Assembly: GCA_041660405.1 (NCBI GenBank)
Contig: JBAZWL010000011.1
Span: 1-64,000, forward strand
Direction of reading: 5' to 3'
Origin: Taibaiella sp041660405
GTDB taxonomy: Bacteria > Bacteroidota > Bacteroidia > Chitinophagales > Chitinophagaceae
Length of the DNA stretch: 64,000 nt
The stretch's first letter is position 1. Every line of letters starts with the position of its first letter. Below the pieces are notes generated by a model. It was not told where the DNA came from. It saw nothing but the letters and a program-made list of their open reading frames with translations, and searched no databases. Made by a program: the position numbers and the translations under genes. Positions 52,946-61,187 of the stretch are shown in pieces.

Positions 52946-53338
52946 TTACCAATCCTTTTTTCTACGCATTTTCTTCTCGCCAAGTTTCTTTTTTGATTCC
53001 AATCTTTTTTCAATCATGGACTTGGTTGGTTTCGATGCTAATCGTTTTTTAGGTTTGATTATACTTTGATTTACTAAAATCAGCATTTTTTCCAGTGCCT
53101 TCTTTTTATTAGACAACTGAGTACGGCTTTCACTACTTTTTACCAGCAAAAATCCTTCACTATTGATCCTGTTTTTTAACTTTTCAAGGATAAGTTCTTT
53201 TTGCTCCTGGTTAAAAAATGCTGACGAAGCAACGGGCCAATAAGCTTCCACCATGGTTTCCACCTTGTTCACATTTTGCCCTCCTTTACCACCACTTCTG
53301 GCGGTCTGGAAGAATATTTCGGCCGAAAAATCAATCAT
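52946..53338 (-). CDS. arfB: Alternative ribosome-rescue peptidyl-tRNA hydrolase
   Basis: 130 residues. Release-factor-like domain with the catalytic GGQ at 19-21 in ARSGGKGGQNVNKVET and a basic C-terminal tail (KKPKKRLASKPTKSMIEKR.. to RRKKDW) that enters the empty mRNA channel. It frees nascent chains from stalled, non-stop ribosomes. Length is typical of ArfB (YaeJ), too short for a full release factor. It is on the same strand as typA, which begins transcription further up and ends 93 bases before it. Confidence 0.9.
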   Translation of the reverse strand: MIDFSAEIFFQTARSGGKGGQNVNKVETMVEAYWPVASSAFFNQEQKELILEKLKNRINSEGFLLVKSSESRTQLSNKKKALEKMLILVNQSIIKPKKRLASKPTKSMIEKRLESKKKLGEKKMRRKKDW

Positions 53339-53353
53339 AAGTCCCTCTATATA

Positions 53354-53390
53354 AATGCGAAAGCTACCGGTTAGGGTAGCCTTGCATTTT
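53354..53390 (-). terminator. Imperfect hairpin after typA, possible terminator
   Basis: AAATGC ... GCTACC (353-368 of this kilobase) pairs with GGGTAGC ... GCATTT (374-389) around a small internal loop. It lies about 40 bases past the typA stop; no strong T-run, so it may be weak. Confidence 0.4.
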
Positions 53391-53431
53391 GTATTCGTGT
53401 TACGGGGGTATCTTAAACAGTGAAAATGCGA

Positions 53432-55234
53432 TTAAGCTTTCATTGTTTTTGAGTATTTATTACGCTCGTTTTCGTCCAGTAAAATTTTACGGAGACGGAT
53501 ACTTTTTGGTGTAACTTCTATACACTCATCCTGTTGAATGTATTCCATACATTCTTCCAGGCTCATTTGTATTTTAGGAGCAATGCTTGCAGCACCATCA
53601 GTACCACTTGCACGCATATTGGTTAGTTTTTTACCTTCCACAACGTTTACGACAAGATCACCTGGCTTAATATGTTCTGCCATGATTTGACCAGCGTAAA
53701 CTTCTTCACCTGGATCGATAAAGAAAGATCCGCGATCCTGTAATTTATCCAGGGAATAACCGGTAGATGAACCGGCTTGTTTAGCGATCAAAACACCATT
53801 ACTACGGCCAGGGATATTACCTTTCCATGGCTTGTACTCGCTGAAACGGTGTGCCATTACTGCTTCACCTGCTGTTGCAGTAAGCATCATGGAACGCAGA
53901 CCGATCAAACCGCGGGAAGGAACATCGAATTCAAGATGTTGCATTTCTCCTTTGGATTCCATGATCAGCAACTCACCTTTACGCATAGTAACAAGGTTAA
54001 CTACTTTACTACTGAATTCATCCGGAACGTCTACTACAAGAATCTCGTATGGTTCATTTTTCTTACCGTCAATTTCTTTGGTAATAACCTGTGGCTGACC
54101 AACAGTCAACTCATAACCCTCACGACGCATGGTTTCCACCAATACAGACAAGTGAAGGATACCACGGCCATAAACCAGGAATTTATCAGCATCATCAGTA
54201 TCATGTACACGCAATGCAAGGTTCTTTTCCAATTCTTTCATTAAACGATCACGCAGGTTACGGCTGGTTACGAACTTACCTTCACGTCCGAAGAACGGAG
54301 AGTTATTGATACTGAACTGCATGTTCATTGTTGGCTCATCAATAGCGATTACCGGCAATGCTTCAGGTTGTTCTGCATCAGCAATGGTTTCACCGATCTG
54401 GAAACCTTCAATCCCTACAACAGCACAAATATCGCCTGCAGATACTTCAGTTGCTTTCTTTTTACCCATTCCTTCGAATGTGTACAATTCTTTTATTTTA
54501 CCACGAACCATAGAACCATCCAATTTGCACAATTGAATGTTCTGGCCTTCTTTAACCACACCACGAGCCACACGGCCTACAGCGATACGACCCAGGAAGG
54601 ATGAATAATCCAGGGAAGTGATCTGCATTTGCAATGGACCTTCATTAACGGTAGGCTCTGGTACGTAATCGATAATAGTATCTAATACCGCATTAATGTT
54701 ATCCGTTTTTTCAAGGCTTGTATTAAACCAGCCTTGTTTGGAAGAACCATAAAGCGTTGGGAAATTCAATTGTTCTTCAGTTGCATCCAATTGGAAGAAA
54801 AGATCAAATACCTTATCATGAACCTCGTCAGGACGGCAGTTATCTTTATCTACTTTATTGATTACAACAATAGGACGCAAACCTAAGTTCAACGCTTTTT
54901 GAAGTACAAAACGCGTTTGAGGCATTGGTCCTTCAAAAGCATCTACCAACAGTACTACACCATCAGCCATTTTCAATACACGCTCTACCTCACCACCAAA
55001 ATCCGAGTGACCAGGAGTATCGATTACGTTGATTTTAGTGCCTTTGTAATTTACAGAGATGTTTTTACTCAAAATGGTAATACCTCTTTCACGCTCAAGA
55101 TCGTTACTATCCATTATCAACTCACCAGTTTCCTGGTTGTCGCGGAATACCGAAGTGGCGTGTATAATTTTGTCCACAAGAGTCGTTTTCCCGTGATCGA
55201 CGTGCGCAATAATGGCAATGTTACGAATGTTCAT
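53432..55234 (-). CDS. typA: Translational GTPase TypA/BipA
   Basis: 600 residues. EF-G-like ribosome-associated GTPase that helps 50S assembly and growth under stress. G1 is AHVDHGKT (10-17), G3 DTPGHSDF, G4 NKVDKDN, and ERERGITI is the switch I region. Domains II, III and V follow, with the family-specific C-terminus (LVVNVVEGKKLTNMRASGTD). Length is normal and the N-terminus begins directly with RNIAIIAHVDHG. It has its own promoter at 55326-55358. Confidence 0.95.
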   Translation of the reverse strand: MNIRNIAIIAHVDHGKTTLVDKIIHATSVFRDNQETGELIMDSNDLERERGITILSKNISVNYKGTKINVIDTPGHSDFGGEVERVLKMADGVVLLVDAFEGPMPQTRFVLQKALNLGLRPIVVINKVDKDNCRPDEVHDKVFDLFFQLDATEEQLNFPTLYGSSKQGWFNTSLEKTDNINAVLDTIIDYVPEPTVNEGPLQMQITSLDYSSFLGRIAVGRVARGVVKEGQNIQLCKLDGSMVRGKIKELYTFEGMGKKKATEVSAGDICAVVGIEGFQIGETIADAEQPEALPVIAIDEPTMNMQFSINNSPFFGREGKFVTSRNLRDRLMKELEKNLALRVHDTDDADKFLVYGRGILHLSVLVETMRREGYELTVGQPQVITKEIDGKKNEPYEILVVDVPDEFSSKVVNLVTMRKGELLIMESKGEMQHLEFDVPSRGLIGLRSMMLTATAGEAVMAHRFSEYKPWKGNIPGRSNGVLIAKQAGSSTGYSLDKLQDRGSFFIDPGEEVYAGQIMAEHIKPGDLVVNVVEGKKLTNMRASGTDGAASIAPKIQMSLEECMEYIQQDECIEVTPKSIRLRKILLDENERNKYSKTMKA

Positions 55235-55325
55235 AGCTGCAAAATAAAACAGAACAAAAGGAGCAACACGATTTTGAATATTAAGTTGTGTTTACCTTTT
55301 TTCTATATAGTTTCTAAAAAGTGTG

Positions 55326-55358
55326 CAAAGGTAAGGAAAATTAATGATAGGGTACAAA
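55326..55358 (-). promoter_or_regulatory. typA promoter (-33 TTTG, -7 TACCTTTG)
   Basis: On the minus strand TTTG (55355-55358), 21-base spacer, TACCTTTG (55326-55333), the same spacing as the ino1 promoter. Leader of about 85 bases to the ATG at 55234. Confidence 0.6.
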
Positions 55359-55403
55359 TAGTGAAATCTCTATGCACATATAGATAGCAAGGAAATATTA
55401 CAA

Positions 55404-55791
55404 TTGTCTATTAATAAGCGCAGAAGCCCAGGCTTCCCTTGTATTTTCGAGCAACAAAAACATATTTATAGTAATAGTGGCGACCAATCCGATAACCGGA
55501 AAACTTTCTATAATCATTATTACCATTCAACCATGCTTCGATATACTAAACTGGGCAGTATGCTCTTTGTGAATTTATATTCTACCACAGAACTTGGTGT
55601 TACCTACCTGAGGTTCAAAAATACACTTGATGAATATCTCCCTTATCTGCAGGCAAACGAGAACAAAAATACAATGTCATACCAGGTTACACCTTTGGGG
55701 TAGCAGGGTGGGCAAAAAGTTAGGTGCATATGCTGAATTGGGATATGGCCACAAAGGCATAATCTGCGGTGAGATTAGCTATAGGTTCTAA
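55404..55791 (+). pseudogene. Decayed outer membrane beta-barrel gene
   Basis: The frame from 55404 reads through barrel-like strands (YTKLGSMLFVNLYSTTELGVTYL) to MSYQVTPLG and stops at 55701. One base out of frame, the sequence continues SRVGKKLGAYAELGYG, then HKGIICGEISYRF and a TAA at 55789-55791, the usual last strands of small Bacteroidota barrels with terminal Phe. There is no signal peptide. So the 5' end is missing and one extra base breaks the 3' end. The first 20 or so codons look unrelated to a barrel. The exact left limit is uncertain. Confidence 0.55.
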
Positions 55792-55859
55792 TTTTTAGCA
55801 CGGAGTTTAAATATTAGAAATCGTTTTGTATTTTGTCTGTCCAACTCATCCTGAATATC

Positions 55860-56438
55860 ATGAAAAAATTCTCCAAAGCCCTGCTGGCAGGCCTGATAAT
55901 CCTTTCCGGAACAACAGAAGCACAAACGATCAAAGAAAAAGTATACAGAAGTGAAGCCGGAATTGAGATAGGCGGTACCGGTTTATTGTATAATGTTTTC
56001 TACCAACAAAAGGTTGTTTCGTTAGGTAACCATAGTACATTGAATCTGCGTATAGGTAGCGCAATTATGCCGTTGTTTCTCTTTTCAGAAGGTGACCCGA
56101 AATGGGGATACAATGCCAATGTAATGCCAACTGTCCTCTGGTTCAAAAACAGACATGCCTGGGAAACGGGGGTGGCGCTTGGTTTTTTTGACTACACAAA
56201 CCGTAACGAAGAATATATCCTGAACGGTAAGTCTACAAAACGGGATTTTATTCAGCGATATTTAATACTCTCACCACAAATAAGTTACCGCTATTATTTC
56301 AGCAAGAGCCCTTTGTATATACGCGGTTCTGTATTGCTGCATATTGCGTTGCGGGAATATGATAATTATGGCGGCCATTCATTAAGTGACCAGTTCATTT
56401 ATCCATGGGCCGGCATATCAGGCGGTATCAGGTTTTGA
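55860..56438 (+). CDS. Hypothetical outer membrane beta-barrel protein
   Basis: 192 residues. Signal peptide (about 1-21, ending TEAQ) followed by alternating strands rich in Tyr, Phe and Gly, and a last residue Phe (GISGGIRF), as in small barrels. The segment AGIEIGGTGLLYNVFYQQKVV and PQISYRYYFSKSPLYIRGSVLLH are typical strand-turn-strand patterns. The ATG at 55860 is chosen over an upstream TTG at 55833 because the signal peptide begins there. Not recognisably a copy of the decayed barrel gene just upstream. Function unknown. Confidence 0.72.
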   Translation: MKKFSKALLAGLIILSGTTEAQTIKEKVYRSEAGIEIGGTGLLYNVFYQQKVVSLGNHSTLNLRIGSAIMPLFLFSEGDPKWGYNANVMPTVLWFKNRHAWETGVALGFFDYTNRNEEYILNGKSTKRDFIQRYLILSPQISYRYYFSKSPLYIRGSVLLHIALREYDNYGGHSLSDQFIYPWAGISGGIRF

Positions 56439-56461
56439 TAAATAATTATCGGTTTCCACCC

Positions 56462-56469
56462 TACCTTTG
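56462..56469 (+). promoter_or_regulatory. Bacteroidota -7 promoter element (TACCTTTG) for kdsD
   Basis: TACCTTTG ends 5 bases before the ATG at 56475, giving a nearly leaderless transcript. A TTTG at 56434-56437 is 24 bases upstream, slightly far for -33. Confidence 0.55.
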
Positions 56470-56474
56470 CGTCC

Positions 56475-57443
56475 ATGTTACCTACTTCCGATAAAATAAG
56501 GCAATACGCTACCGATACCATTCAAAGCGAGATTTCAGCATTACAAAAGATGGATTCATTTGTAGATGAAGATTTTGTGCAATCTGTTATATTGATGCAT
56601 GAGGCAAAGGGGCGCATGGTGATTACCGGGATAGGCAAAAGCGCCATCATTGCTCAAAAGATCGTTGCTACCATGAATTCCACCGGAACGCCTGCACTCT
56701 TTATGCATGCTGCCGACGCCATTCATGGAGATCTTGGTATGATACAGCCTGATGATGTTGTCATTGTAATTTCAAAAAGTGGTGAAAGCCCGGAGATCAA
56801 AGCACTCCTGCCATTTGTAAAAAACTTTGGCAATAAAGTAATTGCCATTTGCGGTAATAAGGATAGTTATCTGGCTACACACGCCGATTATTTTATCAAT
56901 ACAACTGTAGATGCAGAGGCTTGCCCCAATAACCTTGCACCTACTACAAGTACTACAGCACAAATGGTGATGGGCGATGCGCTTGCGATCAGTCTTTTAC
57001 AACTTAAAGGATTTACAGACCGTGATTTTGCAAAATTTCATCCGGGCGGAGCTTTGGGTAAAAGACTTTACTTAACAGTGTATGATCTAAGTAGCCGCAA
57101 CGCGCGCCCGCAAGTTGATGCGTCTGCTTCCTTAAGAGAGATCATTGTAGAAATATCTGGGAATTTTTTGGGCGCTACAGCCGTAATGGAAAACGGGAAA
57201 CTTATTGGCGTGATTACCGATGGTGACCTCCGCCGTATGCTGGAAAATAATACGAATCCTGTTGATGTTCTGGCAAAAAATATCTGCACACCTAATCCTA
57301 AGAGCATCGAGGACAACGAACTTGCCGTACAAGCCCTGGAACTCATGCGCAATCATGATATTACCCAATTGATCGTAACCCGTCAGGGCGAATATTCGGG
57401 TATGGTGCACTTGCACGACCTGGTAAGGGAAGGCCTTATTTAG
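56475..57443 (+). CDS. kdsD: Arabinose-5-phosphate isomerase, KpsF/GutQ family
   Basis: 322 residues. Interconverts ribulose-5-phosphate and arabinose-5-phosphate, the first step to Kdo of lipopolysaccharide. N-terminal SIS domain (about 30-165) with GRMVITGIGKSAIIAQKI, SGESPEIKALLPF and TSTTAQMVMGDALAISLL, then two CBS domains (about 205-260 and 270-322; IGVITDGDLRRMLE and IVTRQGEYSGMVHLHDLV). Domain order and length are typical. The neighbouring recG follows on the same strand. Confidence 0.93.
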   Translation: MLPTSDKIRQYATDTIQSEISALQKMDSFVDEDFVQSVILMHEAKGRMVITGIGKSAIIAQKIVATMNSTGTPALFMHAADAIHGDLGMIQPDDVVIVISKSGESPEIKALLPFVKNFGNKVIAICGNKDSYLATHADYFINTTVDAEACPNNLAPTTSTTAQMVMGDALAISLLQLKGFTDRDFAKFHPGGALGKRLYLTVYDLSSRNARPQVDASASLREIIVEISGNFLGATAVMENGKLIGVITDGDLRRMLENNTNPVDVLAKNICTPNPKSIEDNELAVQALELMRNHDITQLIVTRQGEYSGMVHLHDLVREGLI

Positions 57444-57566
57444 ATGCCGGATTTTTCGATCTATGATTTTTGATGTACGTTCGATAAAATTTATTTTCTG
57501 CAAGCTCCAAATACATTAGATACTCCAGTAGAATTCCTGAAAGGTGTTGGACCACTCAGAGGCGAG

Positions 57567-59606
57567 TTGTTGCGCAAGGAATTTAATATTTTTTCTTTTG
57601 GCGATCTCTTGCAACATTTCCCGTTGCGTTATATAGACAGTACACAGGTACAACATATCAGTGCATTATCTCCGGAACAGGAATATGTACAACTTCGGGG
57701 AACCATTACCAATCTTAGTGAGGAAGGCCAGTCTTTTAAAAAAAGGCTAACCGCTACTTTGTATGATAAAACCGGGAAAGTAGAGCTGATCTGGTTTCAG
57801 GGTATCAATTTTATTGTAAAAAGCATTCAACCTAATGCTACCTATTCCGTATTTGGCAAGCTTACCTGGTTTAATGGATTACCAACGATCTCTCATCCTG
57901 AAATAGAACTATACAATCCAGCCGCAGCCAAAGTAACAGGTATGCAGCCTGTTTATTCCACCACGGAAAAACTTAAGGCCAAAGGGCTTAGCAATCGCTC
58001 CTTTGCCAAGGTGATACAGGCTTTGTGGGAGAAAATAACACCAAGAGATATCCCCGAAATATTACCGGAACATCTCCTGAAAGAATATAAACTTTTAAGT
58101 CGTTTTGAAGCCTACAGGCAAATACATTTCCCGGCTAATGAGGAATACAGGCGCCTTGCAGAGCGAAGATTAAAATGGGAAGAATTACTGTTGACACAGA
58201 TCCGTATTCTTCGCTTGAAGTTAAATCATCATCAACAGGCAGGATTTGCATTTCCGGCTGTGGGTTCTTATTTCAATAATTTTTTTGAACATCATCTTCC
58301 TTTCTCTCTTACCAATGCACAAAAAAGGGTGCTGAAAGAAATCAGGCAAGATACTTTTAACGGTAAACAGATGAACCGCCTGGTACAAGGTGATGTAGGC
58401 AGTGGCAAAACGATTGTAGCGCTTATGGCTATGTTGCTGGCTATGGACAATGGGTTTCAGGCGAGTCTTATGGCACCAACTGAAATCCTTTCCCAGCAAC
58501 ATTATCAGGGTATAAAAGAGTTATTACAACCGCTGCATATTCCTGTAGCTATTCTTACCGGATCTATAAAAGGAAAAGAACGCAAACAAATTTTGGAGGG
58601 TGTAGCGAATGGTGTAATTCCAATACTGATCGGTACACACGCACTTGTTGAAGACACAGTGAAATTTAAGAATCTTGGCCTTGCTGTTATTGATGAACAG
58701 CATCGTTTTGGTGTGACGCAAAGAGCTAAACTCTGGACTAAAAATGAGCGTCCGCCACATGTACTGGTAATGACCGCTACGCCCATACCCCGCACCTTAG
58801 CCATGACGGTGTATGGCGACCTTGATGTTTCTGTTATTGATGAATTACCTCCGGGCCGTAAGCCTATTGAAACCATTCAGCGTAGTGAAAATTTCAGGCC
58901 GAAAGTGATGCAGTTCCTGAAGAATGAAATTGAAAAAGGTCGGCAAATTTATATTGTATATCCGTTAATTGAAGAATCGGAAAAATTGGATTACGAAAGC
59001 CTAAAAGCAGGCTACGATCAGGTTAAGGCCTGGTTTCCCGATCCTACATATCGGGTAGCCATGGTTCATGGTAAACAGCCTATGGATGAACGTCAGCGGA
59101 ATATGGAGCGCTTTGTAAGTGGCGATGCGCATATATTGGTAGCTACTACGGTAATTGAAGTAGGCGTAAATGTGCCTAACGCATCTGTTATGGTTATTGA
59201 AAGTGCGGAACGGTTCGGACTGTCTCAATTACACCAGCTGCGTGGTCGTGTAGGTCGTGGTAGTGAAAAGAGTTATTGCATTTTACTTACAGGACAACAA
59301 TTATCCAAAGAGAGCCGCCAACGCATGCACATCATGACTCAAACCAGTGATGGATTTATAATAGCGGAAGAAGATCTGAAAATGCGCGGGCCAGGTGATA
59401 TCTATGGTACACGGCAAAGCGGTGCTTTGGACTTTAAAATAGCTGACATCATTAACGATGTAGATATCATGGAGGAAACTAAAGCCGCTGCACAAGCCAT
59501 TCTCAACGAAGACCCATACCTACAGCAACCACATCATGCTATGTTAAGGCAAGACGTACATAAGAATAGGAATAAGCAGGTGCAGCAGTGGAGTAAGATT
59601 AGTTAG
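57567..59606 (+). CDS. recG: ATP-dependent DNA helicase RecG
   Basis: 679 residues from TTG at 57567, the first allowed start. Helicase that remodels stalled replication forks. Wedge/OB domain (about 30-130), then RecA-like domains with Walker A GDVGSGKT, DEQHRFGV (motif II), MTATPIPRTLAMT (motif III) and the RecG-specific QLHQLRGRVGRG and DLKMRGPGDIYGTRQSG. The same frame continues upstream to about 57510 and reads NTLDTPVEFLKGVGPLRGE, the conserved RecG beginning, but no ATG, GTG or TTG is available there; only CTG (57498) or ATT (57489). The true start is therefore uncertain. Confidence 0.9.
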   Translation: MLRKEFNIFSFGDLLQHFPLRYIDSTQVQHISALSPEQEYVQLRGTITNLSEEGQSFKKRLTATLYDKTGKVELIWFQGINFIVKSIQPNATYSVFGKLTWFNGLPTISHPEIELYNPAAAKVTGMQPVYSTTEKLKAKGLSNRSFAKVIQALWEKITPRDIPEILPEHLLKEYKLLSRFEAYRQIHFPANEEYRRLAERRLKWEELLLTQIRILRLKLNHHQQAGFAFPAVGSYFNNFFEHHLPFSLTNAQKRVLKEIRQDTFNGKQMNRLVQGDVGSGKTIVALMAMLLAMDNGFQASLMAPTEILSQQHYQGIKELLQPLHIPVAILTGSIKGKERKQILEGVANGVIPILIGTHALVEDTVKFKNLGLAVIDEQHRFGVTQRAKLWTKNERPPHVLVMTATPIPRTLAMTVYGDLDVSVIDELPPGRKPIETIQRSENFRPKVMQFLKNEIEKGRQIYIVYPLIEESEKLDYESLKAGYDQVKAWFPDPTYRVAMVHGKQPMDERQRNMERFVSGDAHILVATTVIEVGVNVPNASVMVIESAERFGLSQLHQLRGRVGRGSEKSYCILLTGQQLSKESRQRMHIMTQTSDGFIIAEEDLKMRGPGDIYGTRQSGALDFKIADIINDVDIMEETKAAAQAILNEDPYLQQPHHAMLRQDVHKNRNKQVQQWSKIS

Positions 59607-59684
59607 TAACACTTTTGCAAGCTGATAAAAATAAATTTTGTGCATTAGTAGAATCTTATTTACTTTGTACCTCAAAGTGCTTTT

Positions 59685-60326
59685 ATGAATCCAGAAGAAA
59701 AAGATACTTCTCTAGAAACGTTACAAGAAATCCGCTCTATTATGGATCGTTCAGCTCGATTCCTATCCTTAAGCGGTTGGAGTGGAATATGGGCAGGTGT
59801 AGTTGCTTTAGTTGGTGCTGGCGTAGCTTATAAGTGGTTAAACGAATTTAGTTTTTTCGAGGCTAATGACATCACTTTAAGAGGAGCGTATTTCACAGAA
59901 GGCTATTTCATAAAGTACTTTATTCTGGCGGTAGCTATTTTTATTGTTGCTTTTATTGGTGGCTTTTATTTTACTTATAAAAAGAACGAAAAAGCCGGAG
60001 TTCCAATATGGAACAGCGCTTCCCGTAAAATGGTGATCAACCTGGCTATTCCTTTAATAGCGGGCGCTATTATAACTTTTGCTTTTGCTATGAGAGGCGA
60101 TTGGATATATATAGCACCAGGCTGCCTTATTTTTTATGGTCTTGCACTCATTAATGGCAGTAAGTATACAGTATCAGATATTAAGTATTTAGGTTTGATA
60201 GAAGTCGTTCTGGGATGCATAGGATTGTTTATTAATCCTGGCTATGGTTTATATTTGTGGGCTTTTGGATTTGGCGTGCTGCACATTGTCTATGGCATTA
60301 TCATGTGGCGTAAATATGATCAATAA
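59685..60326 (+). CDS. Conserved membrane protein co-encoded with a winged-helix regulator
   Basis: 213 residues with six predicted helices and a short soluble N-terminus (LETLQEIRSIMDRSARFLSL). No catalytic motif visible; function unknown. Its TAA overlaps the ATG of the regulator gene by one base (TAATG), so the two are translationally coupled. Such pairs are frequent upstream of creD in Bacteroidota as I recall. It may be a membrane sensor or the target of the regulator, which is inference. Confidence 0.8.
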   Translation: MNPEEKDTSLETLQEIRSIMDRSARFLSLSGWSGIWAGVVALVGAGVAYKWLNEFSFFEANDITLRGAYFTEGYFIKYFILAVAIFIVAFIGGFYFTYKKNEKAGVPIWNSASRKMVINLAIPLIAGAIITFAFAMRGDWIYIAPGCLIFYGLALINGSKYTVSDIKYLGLIEVVLGCIGLFINPGYGLYLWAFGFGVLHIVYGIIMWRKYDQ

Positions 60327-60625
60327 TGAGGAAAGAACTGGAACAACTCAACAAAGTATTCGATAGCCGGATCCGGATTGGTATTATGAGTGCGCTTATC
60401 GTAAATGAAGATATTAATTTCAACGACCTTAAAGCCCTGATAGACGCTACAGATGGTAATCTTGCTACACATTTAAAAACTTTGGAGGAGCATAAATACA
60501 TTAAGGTGGAGAAAGGTTTTATTGGAAGAAAAACCAATACAGTATATTCTATTACCCGTGCCGGCGAAAAAGCTTTTCGTAGCCATCTTGATGCCCTAGA
60601 AAAAATTATAAAAAGTGTAAACTAA
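60326..60625 (+). CDS. Winged-helix transcriptional regulator (HTH_34/MarR-like)
   Basis: 99 residues, one winged-helix domain: FDSRIRIGIMSALIVNEDINFNDLKALIDATDGNLATHLKTLEEHKYI is the helix-turn-helix core (about 12-59), followed by the wing VEKGFIGRKTNTVYSIT. No ligand domain. Shares one base with the upstream membrane protein gene and lies 67 bases before the Coq4-like gene, so it probably controls the operon that includes creD. Confidence 0.87.
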   Translation: MRKELEQLNKVFDSRIRIGIMSALIVNEDINFNDLKALIDATDGNLATHLKTLEEHKYIKVEKGFIGRKTNTVYSITRAGEKAFRSHLDALEKIIKSVN

Positions 60626-60692
60626 ATTTTTTTATCCATTTACTTTGAAAAACAAAGTACTTTTAAATAAAGGTTATAAACAAAAAAAAGAA

Positions 60693-61181
60693 ATGAATAC
60701 AGGATTTAAAAAGCTCAGAAAAAAACTACTGGTTTATCTCGCACATGAAGTCGCCTTACCTTATTTCAAACTGATACGAAAAGGATACAACTTTCCTTAT
60801 TCCATTAAAGACCTGCAACATTTTGAGGAGGGCACAGTTGGACGGGTGCTGCACGCTTTCTTTTTCAATAACGATCTTGAGCTACTGCCACACTATGAGA
60901 AACATGATGTAAAACATGTGGTACTTGGCTACCCCCCAACAGAAGAAGGTGAGGTAAGTCTTCAGTGTTTTATGTTAGCTAACGGCAGGATAACCGCTCC
61001 GGTAATTTTTAGTGTTCTTGTTGGTGTGCTCATTATGCCGGAGTCCTGGTTTAGTTTTCGGAAGGCCTGGAAGCGAGGCAGGGCAACCCCTAGCCTGAAT
61101 AAATTGAACTGGTTTAGCCTCATACCTCACCCTTTATCAGAAGTTCGCAAACAAATTTTTCTCACTTCAAAAAATAAATAG
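60693..61181 (+). CDS. Coq4-like family protein
   Basis: 162 residues. Carries the Coq4 metal-binding pattern HDVKHVVLGYPPTEEGEVSLQCF (HDxxH followed by Glu after about eleven residues) and an all-helical layout. Coq4 removes a carboxyl group in ubiquinone synthesis and organises the Coq complex, but Bacteroidota use menaquinone, so the role here must differ. The ATG at 60693 is chosen over a TTG at 60645. It lies between a winged-helix regulator and creD, 6 bases from creD. Confidence 0.75.
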   Translation: MNTGFKKLRKKLLVYLAHEVALPYFKLIRKGYNFPYSIKDLQHFEEGTVGRVLHAFFFNNDLELLPHYEKHDVKHVVLGYPPTEEGEVSLQCFMLANGRITAPVIFSVLVGVLIMPESWFSFRKAWKRGRATPSLNKLNWFSLIPHPLSEVRKQIFLTSKNK

Positions 61182-61187
61182 AAAATC

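Noticed and set aside
52946..53338. Full-length peptide chain release factor gene fragment
   Set aside because: The length, early GGQ and basic tail are those of complete ArfB, not a truncated release factor.
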